A stretch of DNA of 45,089 nucleotides from Clostridiales bacterium (GCA_023663185.1 JAMPHY010000022.1:1-45089); one strand, 5' to 3'. Positions 18,901-26,370 are shown, numbered from the stretch's first letter. Program-made: numbers and translations. Notes: generated from the letters alone by a model not told the origin.

Positions 18901-19901
18901 ATTACGGAAAAATTATCAGCAGTTCGGGAAACTATGCGGGCGGTATCGCAGGACAGTCACGTTCGCATATAGTGAGCTGCTTTGCCAAGTGCAGCTTAGA
19001 AGGAGAAGAGTATGTGGCAGGTATCGTAGGCTCCGGATATAGCGTTAACGACTGCTATACAATGGTGCGGATTAAGCAAGCGGCGGCTTTTTCCGGGGCG
19101 ATAGCCGGAGAAATTGACGAGAACGGGAATGTGGAAAATAATTTCTTTGTATCTGATGAAATCGCAGGTATAGACCGTATCAGCTATAGCGGGAAGGCGG
19201 AGCCGGTAAGCTATGCACAGCTTATGGGAATGGAGATAGATAATCTACCCGATAAATTTCGGACAATGAGAATCGCATTCTATGCCGATGATGAAGAAAT
19301 AAGCAGCGTGGAATGTACGTATGGTGGGAGAGTGTCCACAGTAATGTATCCGAATATTCCCGTTAAAGAAGGATACTATGCGGATTGGGATATTAAAGAG
19401 CTTAACCATGTCGTTCAGGACGAAGACGTTACGGTGGAATATGTACGGTATCTGACAACGATTGCGTCTAAGCAGACTAGAAGTAATTCACAGTCTATAC
19501 TTCTTGTGGACGGCACTTTTAAGAAGGACGCACAGCTTGAAGTTAGTGAGCTTGAGAAAGATATGTTTGTCGATGCCGTGGAGTATTGGAATGTAAATTT
19601 TACAGACGATGGAAATAATGAGCATCAGATACGCTATCAGGCGCCGCATGGACAGACAGAAGGCGTGAGTGTCTATGTGAAGCAAGGCGGAGACTGGACT
19701 AAGACCGATACGGAACTTATGGGAATATATCATTTATTTACCGTTGATGGAACGGAAGCTGAAATTGCAGTCTGTATTCATGAGAAGACAATCGCCGACT
19801 ATCTGATTTACATTATTCCGGTGGCTGTGGTGGTTGTTGCAGTTGTGGTTATAATGGTTGGTAAGAAGAGGAAGGATAGGAGAAAGAAGGCAAAGAAGTA
19901 A
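15969..19901 (+). CDS. large secreted GLUG-repeat protein with C-terminal membrane anchor
   Basis: This 1310-residue protein has a signal peptide (about 1-29), GLUG-type repeats in the N-terminal third (for example GGIVGDNRGIIINCSFNG and later GGIAGYNMG, GGIAGQTEP), a long helical and probably coiled-coil stretch (about 350-500), a Glu/Ser-rich degenerate repeat tract (about 520-600), another helical stretch (about 700-850), more GLUG repeats (about 890-1030), a domain near 1100-1260, and a C-terminal transmembrane helix (about 1277-1299) followed by a Lys/Arg-rich tail. No LPxTG motif is seen. It follows the MMPL exporter by 66 bp and has its own AGAGGTG site. A surface or exporter-associated role is inference. 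Confidence 0.85.
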   Translation: MYKNIYKKRAVSLLLTLMLITMPTLDVMAQETEEEISKEDTTKESVITIEDANETLESYDSEESEWKEIHIKSVNDFRIFSRNCRLDTWSQDKKVYLECDLDLTDDDFTSIPTFGGYFDGQGYTISGLRISDSVSYTGLFCYTQKTAVIANLNVKGSVRPTGKQVVVGGIVGDNRGIIINCSFNGIVEGNDYVGAITGYNEPSGVLIKCKTDGRIKGAHYTGGIAGYNMGNICGCVNEADVNIYNSDTAMSIEDINIEQYTVGLLNTESDGENNKQESINNNTIDSGGIAGLSTGIIQSCVNNGTVGYEHVGYNMGGIVGRQSGYVYDCENTGIVYGRKDVGGIAGQTEPYIAIDLTQDIAYQLSQNIDKLHDITSRMIEDAGSESDTISGRLTIIQAFVDSALDDMSFLSDETIVWADNMTGSVNEALSRIRYIIDEGSKENGVVDETAEAAGNLKNAASELDDTVATLNVYQYMTSEEKASYDNAKQKIKDGEKVYTEAYSKAVKAHKNMYIDELRGDSAYNGTGISEVEGTNESEGISEVEETNESEETSESEEISESEGTSESGETSESGETNENGEINESAGVDGNEEINEDKEQNDNASEDVGSAELNVERLNKEKDNGDNNDIEELNVNGELNEDDLRPVIDSEVQKNWAYSSNFEDYLEVEDWVHYDVDTDTVSSFPALGTEREELDNNLLRDVTDKMSDNASDIDDESYDYADKKYRESCGDSYSGHGYSQDMKDYLNTMSEIVLRHEDDMTEAAAKELRQAVGYAKDAAQNLENAGNEAKNIVNSLEDMPDISMPQFGNDYRAKMSSLNLNLQGLSENMGYLNNEMSSTNDVLLDDMAQLNDQFSVIMRLYTDALDGVLEMDYSNIYEDNSKEDAETSTEATIANCKNSGTVAGDINVSGIAGTMAIEYDFDLESDVTGIEDAKLNSTFLTKCVLRSNVNTGRITAQKSCVGGISGLQEMGTILWCENYGKIISSSGNYAGGIAGQSRSHIVSCFAKCSLEGEEYVAGIVGSGYSVNDCYTMVRIKQAAAFSGAIAGEIDENGNVENNFFVSDEIAGIDRISYSGKAEPVSYAQLMGMEIDNLPDKFRTMRIAFYADDEEISSVECTYGGRVSTVMYPNIPVKEGYYADWDIKELNHVVQDEDVTVEYVRYLTTIASKQTRSNSQSILLVDGTFKKDAQLEVSELEKDMFVDAVEYWNVNFTDDGNNEHQIRYQAPHGQTEGVSVYVKQGGDWTKTDTELMGIYHLFTVDGTEAEIAVCIHEKTIADYLIYIIPVAVVVVAVVVIMVGKKRKDRRKKAKK
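17548..17765 (+). repeat. Glu/Ser-rich coding repeat tract
   Basis: A run of degenerate 15- to 18-bp units encodes motifs such as ETSESE, ETNESE and ETSESG inside the GLUG protein. The repetition is visible at the DNA level (GAAACTAGCGAGAGTGGA-like units) and produces long spurious open frames on the other strand. Such tracts can expand or contract by slippage and usually form a flexible, negatively charged spacer. Confidence 0.8.
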
Positions 19902-19918
19902 TAGTTTAATTAAGACAC

Positions 19919-19967
19919 AATAAGTCCGATTTTTTGGACATATATGGTGTTATGATTATTTTAAATT
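19919..19967 (+). repeat. 49-bp direct repeat, copy 1
   Basis: This copy begins AATAAGTCCGATTTTTTGG and matches 25161-25209 at 42 of 49 positions. It contains a small inverted repeat GTCC/GGAC and a TATGAT box. It lies about 70 bp upstream of the restriction-modification gene and could be its promoter region, an operator, or one end of a 5.2-kb mobile unit. Confidence 0.7.
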
Positions 19968-20035
19968 TCAGAGTACTATTTACTAATTTTGGGATTAGTA
20001 ATATAATATTAAATAGTATATTGGAGGGAATAATC

Positions 20036-22639
20036 ATGGCTAGAATACAATCTGTTGAACCAAACATTGCAGACCTTGCAAATGGGTGGCTGAAATTATA
20101 TGAACTTGATTATAAGTTGGAGCAGGAATCGCTAAATACAGAGATTGATCAGGCATTGAATGATTATTATTCCAAAAATGGTGGTGTTGGAGGGAATCGT
20201 CCTGATGTCAAACTTCTGCTACAGTATAATAATTCGGTTTATTATCCGATTTTAATTGAGTATAAAGGCTACAAAGACAGACTGGTTATGCTTGATGAGG
20301 ACGGTAAAGTTGCCAATAAAACCCACCAAAACCGACCTGATTTTAAAAACATTAATTCTTATGCCGTAAACGGAGCCGTTCATTATGCCAATGCGCTTCT
20401 GCATTACACGAGTTATACTGATATTATTGCAATCGGTATGACCGGATATAGAAACGATACTGGTAAATTGGAACATCAGATTGGTGTTTATTATGTTTCC
20501 AAGAGTAATTTCGGCATCGGACAGAAGGTTGATGATTACACGGATTTTTCTTTTCTTAAAAAAGAGAATTTTGACAGTTTTATTGAAAAAGTAAAGAGTC
20601 TTCAACTCTCTCAGGAAGAAATTGAAAAACTAAAAGAGCATCGTGAACAGGAAATCAATGCCAGCCTTGTTAAACTGAATAATGACATTTATCAGAATGA
20701 AAGAGGCTTAAGTGAACGGGATCGCGTTTATCTTGTAGCAGCTTCTATTATTGCAACGCTTGGCGTTCATGGAAGTGTTACGGCTCTTGAAAAGTCAGAA
20801 TTAAAATCATCAAGTGAAGAAGGAAATCGTGACGGTGATATAATTCTTCGTAAAATCAAGGCGTTTTTGAATAAGAAAGACTTGCCGCAGGAAAAACGCG
20901 AGATGATTATCCGTACTTTACAGAATACGTTGACAACCGATAATATCAATAAAGCAGAGAATGGTGAGAGCCAGTTGAAACGTGTATTCACAAAAATCAT
21001 AGATGATCTTGGAATTTATTATAAAATTGGGCTGAGTACTGATTTCACAGGTAAACTGTTTAATGAAATGTATAGTTGGCTCGGTTTTACGCAGGACAAG
21101 CTTAATGATGTTGTGTTGACGCCTTATTATGTCGCTACTCTTCTAGCGCACCTTGCAAGGGTAAATAAGGATTCTTATGTCTGGGATTTTGCAACCGGTT
21201 CGGCAGGGCTTTTGGTAGCGGCAATGAATGAAATGTTGGCAGATGCGAAGGAAAAGATTAAATCTCCGGCTGAACTTGCCTTGAAATCTGCCAAAATCAA
21301 GGCTAAACAACTTCTTGGGCTCGAAACTCTTTCAGAAGTTTATATGCTTGCCACACTTAATATGATTTTGATGGGAGACGGTAGTTCAAATATTATAAAT
21401 ATGGATTCGCTGAAAGAATTTGATGGAAATTATGGTTTTGGCGAAGCAGTTGAGAGATTTCCCGCGGATGCGTTTGTTTTGAATCCACCATATTCAGCTC
21501 CCGGCAATGGTATGGTATTTGTTGAAAAAGCCTTATCAATGATGGATAAAGGGTATGCGGCAATTATTATTCAAAATTCTGCGGGAAGTGGAAAAGCGAT
21601 TGAATATAACAAAAAAATTTTAAAACACAGTACATTGCTTGCAAGCATTAAAATGCCGGCTGACTTGTTTATCGGAAAATCAAGCGTGCAGACCAATATT
21701 TATGTTTTCCGTGTCGGCGAAGCGCATCATAAAGATGATACGGTGAAATTTATTGACTTCTCCATAGACGGATACACAAGAACCAATCGTAAAAAGGCAA
21801 GCTGTAATCTGCGTGATACCAATAATGCAAGTGGACGTTACGCTGAACTCGTAGAACTGGTGCGTTTTGGTAAATCTAAGCTGAATATCTTTACAGAAAA
21901 AGAATATTATGAGGGTAGGATTGATCCTAAGAATGGCGCAGATTGGAATCAGGCAGCTCCTATTGACATTAAACCTGCGTTTGGTGATTTAGAAAAGACG
22001 GTGGACGATTATCTTACATGGGAAGTGTCAAATCTATTGAAAAACCGAAGCACAGATAATGAGCGTTTGAAAAAGGATGCTTTACTTAATGAAAAGCTGA
22101 AAAATGTTAAATGGGGAGAATATAAGCTTGAAGATTTATTTGACAGCAGCAATGGAAATTTTGATATTCAGAAAATACATATTAACAATAAAGGCTCTTA
22201 TGTGGTGACGTCAGGAGCAGCAAATAACGGGATACTTGGTAAGACTGATGTGGACGCCAAATTATTTAATGCCGGAACGTTTACGGTTGATATGTTTGGT
22301 TTAGCGTATTATCGTAATTTTGAGTATAAAATGGTGACACATGCGCGGGTGTTTTCACTTACCCCCAAATTTGAAGTTTCGGAAAAGCAAGGATTATTTA
22401 TAGCAAGTGCGTTATCATTTATACAAAAAAAGTTTGGATTTGATAATATGTGCACATGGGATAAGATTAAATCGGAATATATTAAGCTGCCCGTAAAGGA
22501 AAAGAATCAAATTGATTTTGATTTTATGGAAAACTTTATAGACGAGCTGGAAATGGGGCGCATGTTGGAACTGTCCGCTTATTTAAATGTGAGTGGGATG
22601 GATAATTATGAGCCGGATAAAACTAATAATAAAGCATAG
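20036..22639 (+). CDS. type IIG-like fused restriction endonuclease and N6-adenine methyltransferase
   Basis: A single polypeptide of 867 residues carries an N-terminal PD-(D/E)xK nuclease-like site (Pro56-Asp57 and Glu75-Tyr76-Lys77), a helical linker, an N6-adenine methyltransferase domain with motif I DFATGSAG (384-391) and motif IV NPPY (483-486), and a C-terminal specificity domain (about 700-850) of the HsdS/TRD kind. This architecture matches type IIG enzymes that cut and methylate without a separate S subunit; the recognition site cannot be read from sequence. An ATG at 20036 after GGAGGG is the clear start; the open frame upstream to 19934 runs through a repeat. A solitary type I M-subunit relative is the alternative. 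Confidence 0.82.
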   Translation: MARIQSVEPNIADLANGWLKLYELDYKLEQESLNTEIDQALNDYYSKNGGVGGNRPDVKLLLQYNNSVYYPILIEYKGYKDRLVMLDEDGKVANKTHQNRPDFKNINSYAVNGAVHYANALLHYTSYTDIIAIGMTGYRNDTGKLEHQIGVYYVSKSNFGIGQKVDDYTDFSFLKKENFDSFIEKVKSLQLSQEEIEKLKEHREQEINASLVKLNNDIYQNERGLSERDRVYLVAASIIATLGVHGSVTALEKSELKSSSEEGNRDGDIILRKIKAFLNKKDLPQEKREMIIRTLQNTLTTDNINKAENGESQLKRVFTKIIDDLGIYYKIGLSTDFTGKLFNEMYSWLGFTQDKLNDVVLTPYYVATLLAHLARVNKDSYVWDFATGSAGLLVAAMNEMLADAKEKIKSPAELALKSAKIKAKQLLGLETLSEVYMLATLNMILMGDGSSNIINMDSLKEFDGNYGFGEAVERFPADAFVLNPPYSAPGNGMVFVEKALSMMDKGYAAIIIQNSAGSGKAIEYNKKILKHSTLLASIKMPADLFIGKSSVQTNIYVFRVGEAHHKDDTVKFIDFSIDGYTRTNRKKASCNLRDTNNASGRYAELVELVRFGKSKLNIFTEKEYYEGRIDPKNGADWNQAAPIDIKPAFGDLEKTVDDYLTWEVSNLLKNRSTDNERLKKDALLNEKLKNVKWGEYKLEDLFDSSNGNFDIQKIHINNKGSYVVTSGAANNGILGKTDVDAKLFNAGTFTVDMFGLAYYRNFEYKMVTHARVFSLTPKFEVSEKQGLFIASALSFIQKKFGFDNMCTWDKIKSEYIKLPVKEKNQIDFDFMENFIDELEMGRMLELSAYLNVSGMDNYEPDKTNNKA

Positions 22640-22657
22640 CGAAAGGAAAATAATATC

Positions 22658-23476
22658 ATGATTTATAAAGAATACCCTATTCATGTCGAAGGCGGAAGCG
22701 ATAAGACAAAACTGAATCTGTACCTGATTTCACATTCGGGAGAAATCGGTATCAACGAAAGACCGTTAATACTTATCTGTCCGGGCGGCGGATACTGCTT
22801 TCTTTCAGATAGAGAGGCGGAAATGCTGGCGCTGCAATGGACTGCATACGGCTGCCACGCGGCAGTTCTGTATTATTCGATAGCGCCTGCAAGATATCCG
22901 GCGGCGCTTTTGGAACTTGCAAATGCCGTAAAGATAATAAAAGAAAATGCAAAAGAGTGGCATGTAGCGCAGGATAAGATTGTGGTGGAAGGCTCTTCCG
23001 CCGGCGGACATCTGGCGGCAAGCTACGGTATGTTCTGGAATAAACCGTTTCTCTCAGAGAAAGTGGGCGTACCTGCGGAAATGCTGCGCCCTGCTGGAAT
23101 GATACTTAATTATCCTGTCATTACATCGGGGGAATATGCACACGAAGAGTCTTTCCGCAGTCTGCTCGGAGAGGATTATGAGGGCATGAAAGATGAGCTG
23201 TCGTTGGAAAATCAGGTCAGTGCAGATACGCCGCCGGCTTTTATCTGGTGTACGGACGAAGACGGTCTGGTTCCGGCAGAAAATTCAATCTTTCTCGCAC
23301 TGGCAATGCGGAAGCAGAACATTCCCGTCGAACTGCATATGTACGCCGCAGGCGCGCACGGGCTTGCGCTTGCCGACAGACGAACCATGTCGCCCGATGG
23401 CAGCGGAATGGAAGAAGAATGCGTATCATGGGTAGGTCTGGCGCAGGAATGGCTGCGGACGGTTATTATGGGGTAG
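22658..23476 (+). CDS. alpha/beta-hydrolase esterase (acetyl-xylan esterase-like)
   Basis: This 272-residue hydrolase has the nucleophile elbow GSSAGG, an oxyanion-hole motif CPGGGYCFLSDREAE, an acid residue region TDEDGLVPAENS, and the catalytic histidine in GAHGLALAD, in the order of the BD-FAE/hormone-sensitive-lipase-like esterases. No signal peptide is seen, so it is likely cytoplasmic and may deacetylate sugar oligomers. Its GC content is closer to the core genome than to the flanking restriction gene, 18 bp upstream. The last 18 bases, ending with the stop, recur at 24976-24993. Confidence 0.85.
   Translation: MIYKEYPIHVEGGSDKTKLNLYLISHSGEIGINERPLILICPGGGYCFLSDREAEMLALQWTAYGCHAAVLYYSIAPARYPAALLELANAVKIIKENAKEWHVAQDKIVVEGSSAGGHLAASYGMFWNKPFLSEKVGVPAEMLRPAGMILNYPVITSGEYAHEESFRSLLGEDYEGMKDELSLENQVSADTPPAFIWCTDEDGLVPAENSIFLALAMRKQNIPVELHMYAAGAHGLALADRRTMSPDGSGMEEECVSWVGLAQEWLRTVIMG
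23459..23476 (+). repeat. 18-bp direct repeat, copy 1
   Basis: ACGGTTATTATGGGGTAG forms the last codons and the stop of the esterase gene. An exact copy is at 24976-24993, beyond the AlbA_2 gene, so a 1.5-kb segment is bracketed by direct repeats. That pattern suits insertion of a small unit with a duplicated gene end as its attachment site. Confidence 0.75.
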
Positions 23477-23558
23477 AAGGGATTGACGCTCGGCAGAGGT
23501 TCACAACGCTGACTTTTCTTTATGGAAGTAGAGAAGTAACAATATAGGAGGCGATGTA

Positions 23559-24946
23559 ATGACCACAGAAAAAATGAAAGAGCTTTTATCTGCAAAAGGT
23601 GAAAAATAACTATAGAATATAAATCATGTACTAATGAAATTGGCGAGTCGGTTTATGAAACGGTTTCGTCATTTTCAAACAGGTATGGTGGGTGGATTAT
23701 TATAGGAGTGCGGGACGGAGGTGTCCCCATTGGAGTAAATCGTAATATTGCAAATGATATGAAAAGAAATTTCGTCTCACAATTAAATAATACTAATAAG
23801 ATGTCACCTACGCTCTACTTGTCAATAGAAGAATTTGAATACGAGGGGAAATTATTGCTTTGGACATATGTGCCAACAGCGTCTAATGTTATTAGATGTT
23901 CAGGAAGGATATACGATAGAAATGAAGATGGTGATTTTGATATTACAGATTCACCTATTCAAGTGGAAAATATGTATGCACGAAAGACGGGAACATTTTC
24001 AGAAAATAAATTATTTCCTTATGCGACGGAAGACGATTTGCGAATGGATCTCATGCCCAGAGTTAGAAGAATGATAGAAAACAAGAATGCCCAGCATGAG
24101 TGGCTGAAAATGACAGATAATGAAATTATGATAAGTGCAGGTCTGTATGAGAAAAATCTTGTGACAGGTGAAAAAGGCTACAATTTAGCGGCAATTATGC
24201 TGTTTGGAAAAGATGATGTTATTCGTTCTTGTGTATCCGGATATGTGACAGATGCTATATACAGGGTTGAAAATATGGATAGATATGACGACCGGTTACA
24301 GATTAATACCAATCTTATTGAAAGCTATGACAGATTGATGGAATTTGTGGCAAAGCATACTTCGGATAAGTTTTGCCTTATAGATAATGTAAGTACAAGC
24401 ATTAGGGATATTATCGCTAGAGAAGTTGTTTCAAATATTCTTGTGCACAGAGATTTTTCCAGTGCTTATCCTGCTAAACTTATTATTGAAAAAGATTGGT
24501 TAAGAACAGAGAACTGGTGTAGGCCCAGAAGACAGGGAAATATATTAAGTGACGAATTTACTCCATATCCTAAAAATCCATTAATTGCAAATTTCTTTAC
24601 TGCAATAGGTCGTTCAGATACGATTGGTTCCGGCGTAAAGAATTTGTATAAATACACACCTATATATTCAGGCGGAGGTAGTCCGGAAATTTATGAGGCA
24701 GATGTTTTTAGGATAGCGATTCCACTAACTAAAGAAGCTGTTAATCAAGTTGAGGTAGAAACAGGGTTGACAGAACGAGAACAGCTTATTTATGATATGA
24801 TTTGCGAGAATCAAAAAATAAGCATTGATGATATTGCGGCACAGCTTGATGTTACGAGAAGAACTGTATTGCGTGAAATACAGGAGATAAAGAAAAAAGT
24901 ATTTTTGATGTATGATAAAAAAGAAGCAATGTGGAATTTAAAATAG
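23559..24946 (+). pseudogene. AlbA_2/ATP-binding HTH regulator with an N-terminal frameshift
   Basis: An ATG at 23559 with AGGAGG encodes MTTEKMKELLSAKGEK and then meets a stop. After a one-base shift at the five-A run at 23602-23606 the frame continues as ITIEYKSCTNEIGESVYE and runs to 24946. Together they form a COG2865-type protein: an AlbA_2 (Schlafen-like) DNA-binding domain with GGWIIIGVRDGG, a GHKL-like ATPase region containing REVVSNILVHRDF and GSGVKNLYKY, and a C-terminal winged helix (LTEREQLIYDMICENQ). A single missing A would explain the break. It could be a true null allele, a slippage-controlled gene or a sequencing error. The remaining open part starts at 23708 without a good ribosome site. 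Confidence 0.82.
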
Positions 24947-24975
24947 GAAGTGACAAGGAAGTGACATTGCTGCTG

Positions 24976-24993
24976 ACGGTTATTATGGGGTAG
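24976..24993 (+). repeat. 18-bp direct repeat, copy 2
   Basis: An exact copy of the esterase 3' end (ACGGTTATTATGGGGTAG), again ending in a stop codon and preceded by Leu codons, as if a second esterase end had been left behind. See copy 1 at 23459-23476. Confidence 0.75.
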
Positions 24994-25160
24994 GGGTAGC
25001 AGCTCGATAGAAACTGGAAAACAATCAATACAGTCAGCATAATCAATAATTCCAAGTAAAATTTAATACAATAAAAGTGCTAGGGCATATAGAAAGAAAT
25101 GGAAACAGTAAAAATCTATATGTCCTATTTTATTAGTGTAAAATTATGATTATATAATAT

Positions 25161-25209
25161 AATAAGTCCGTTTTTTTGGACATATAGAGTATTATAATTA
25201 TTTTAATTA
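25161..25209 (+). repeat. 49-bp direct repeat, copy 2
   Basis: Matches 19919-19967 at 42 of 49 positions. It carries TATAAT at 25193-25198 and is followed about 45 bp later by GGTGGAG and an ATG (25254), the layout of a promoter and ribosome site whose gene has been lost. Transcription from here would enter the CRISPR array. Confidence 0.7.
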
Positions 25210-25326
25210 GTTATATAGGAAGTTAGATATATTACTTTGGGTGGAGATAATTTATGGGAAATCTGCCCATACGTATTTAGAAAAAGCTGTAATAGGATAT
25301 GAAAAAAATCTGTTTACTGAAGAAAA

Positions 25327-25486
25327 GATACGAGGTAAAACGGCATTAGTACTATTGTAGATTGTGGTGATATATCCTCTTGACAATGGCTAAGAAGTAA
25401 AAAACAATTTCTACTATTGTAGATACAAAGCCGGAAATTGAATATATCCTGCTGAGAAGTAAAAACAAATTTTTTTAAAAATTGAA
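25327..25486 (+). CRISPR. orphan two-spacer CRISPR array with Cas12a (type V-A) repeats
   Basis: Three 36-nt repeats start at 25327, 25389 and 25451, each exactly 62 nt apart, leaving two 26-nt spacers (25363-25388 and 25425-25450). The middle repeat ends in AATTTCTACTATTGTAGAT, the Cas12a crRNA handle with its TCTAC/GTAGA stem. Repeat 1 matches it at 27 of 36 positions, including the last 13, but its stem is broken (AGTAC instead of TCTAC). Repeat 3 matches 14 of the first 15 bases and then decays, as terminal repeats do. Only the middle repeat plus spacer 2 should give a normal crRNA. No cas gene is in the window. No protospacer was recognised by eye. Confidence 0.85.
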
Positions 25487-25529
25487 TTATGTTGTGGGAA
25501 TTTTAGTCAAAAATTGATGAATTAAAAAT

Positions 25530-25574
25530 AATAACTTTAAAGTTATTGACATTTTAATAACTTTAAAGTATAAT
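25530..25574 (+). promoter_or_regulatory. higBA promoter with paired palindromic operators
   Basis: TTGACA (25546-25551) and TATAAT (25569-25574) are 17 bp apart. AATAACTTTAAAGTTATT (25530-25547) is a perfect 18-bp palindrome overlapping the -35 box, and its left 14 bases recur at 25556-25569 within the spacer. Their centres are 26 bp apart. This is the expected arrangement for autorepression by the HigA antitoxin or the HigBA complex. Confidence 0.85.
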
Positions 25575-25600
25575 TTATATACACTAGGAGGATAATAGGT

Positions 25601-25966
25601 TTGTACGAAATACATTTTTACAGAGATAAAAATGGTAAAGAGCCGGTAAAGGAGTATATTGCAAGTCTTGCTGCTAAAAAAGATAAGGACAGCAGGATAA
25701 AGCTAAATAAAATAATGGATTACCTAAAAACCCTTAGTGAGTATGGAACGCGAGCGGGCGAGCCATATATAAAACATATTGATGGGGATATATGGGAATT
25801 GCGTCCATTGCGAGATAGAATATTATTTGCTGCATGGAACGGAAAGGGTTTTGTTTTGCTTCATGTCTTTATGAAGCGGACACAGAAAACGCCGCAAATG
25901 GAAATAGAACGAGCAAAACGGAATTTAACTGATTATCAAGGGGGAAAATATAATGAGAATAAATAA
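25601..25966 (+). CDS. higB: HigB/RelE-type toxin (phage Gp49-like family)
   Basis: This 121-residue protein begins [20 protein letters not shown] and has the RelE-fold pattern ending in [19 protein letters not shown], typical of the Gp49-like/HigB family of ribosome-dependent mRNA interferases. Translation starts at TTG 25601 behind AGGAGG. It overlaps the antitoxin gene by 14 bp, toxin first, which is the HigBA order. Catalysis is known for relatives; activity here is inferred. Confidence 0.88.
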   Translation: MYEIHFYRDKNGKEPVKEYIASLAAKKDKDSRIKLNKIMDYLKTLSEYGTRAGEPYIKHIDGDIWELRPLRDRILFAAWNGKGFVLLHVFMKRTQKTPQMEIERAKRNLTDYQGGKYNENK

Positions 25967-26315
25967 AGAATATTCGCAAGCTATAGCGCAGGCAAAAGAG
26001 AATATGTCAGATTTGGATAAGCGCGGTGCAGACGCTGTTGGCGGGAATGTTTTGGCATTTATGGAAGATATTCTGACGCCGGATGAGATAGCGGAGAGTA
26101 AATTGCGTGTGTCAATTATAGCTGAACTGATAAAGGCAAGGCAGGAGAAAGGGATAAGTCAAAAAAAGCTGGAAGAATTAAGCGGAGTAAAACAGCCTGT
26201 TATTGCAAGAATGGAAAAAGGGAGTACCAGCCCGCAGCTTGATACAATATTGAAGGTATTGGCGCCTTTGGGAAAGACGCTTGCTGTTGTCCCATTGGAA
26301 GCAGGAAACAGATAG
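25953..26315 (+). CDS. higA: HigA-type XRE antitoxin
   Basis: The 120-residue protein has an N-terminal region that probably binds the toxin and a C-terminal XRE helix-turn-helix ([20 protein letters not shown], about residues 70-110). The ATG at 25953 lies inside the end of the toxin gene, so the two are translationally coupled. It probably binds the palindromes at 25530-25569. A good terminator follows at 26371-26396. Confidence 0.88.
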   Translation: MRINKEYSQAIAQAKENMSDLDKRGADAVGGNVLAFMEDILTPDEIAESKLRVSIIAELIKARQEKGISQKKLEELSGVKQPVIARMEKGSTSPQLDTILKVLAPLGKTLAVVPLEAGNR

Positions 26316-26370
26316 CATCGTCTAAAGACGTTAAAGAGGATATTTAAATAATAAAATACGAATTTTAGAA

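Larger units (their letters stand above)
24947..25600 (+). other. 654-bp intergenic region: repeats, gene remnant, mini CRISPR array, toxin promoter
   Basis: In order this gap contains the second 18-bp repeat (24976-24993), the second 49-bp repeat with a TATAAT box (25161-25209, box 25193-25198), a decayed 30- to 40-codon reading frame ending in TAG at 25358-25360 inside the first CRISPR repeat, the two-spacer array (25327-25486), and the higBA promoter with palindromic operators (25530-25574). No intact gene of normal size is present. The reading frame (HTYLEKAVIGYEKNLF in part) looks like a protein remnant but I cannot name the family. Confidence 0.75.

Noticed and set aside
22204-22211. 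Eight-base match of spacer 1 (TGTGGTGA) inside the restriction-modification gene
   Set aside because: Eight bases are expected by chance once or twice in a window this size; the match stops there and the flanking CTTA is a poor Cas12a PAM.
23193-23595. Overlapping frames on both strands of the esterase gene
   Set aside because: GC-rich shadows of the esterase frame; no ribosome sites and no recognisable protein features.
25530-25600. higBA promoter as the target of the mini-array guides
   Set aside because: No stretch matching the first bases of either spacer behind a TTTV was found on either strand, so repression of this promoter by base pairing is not supported.
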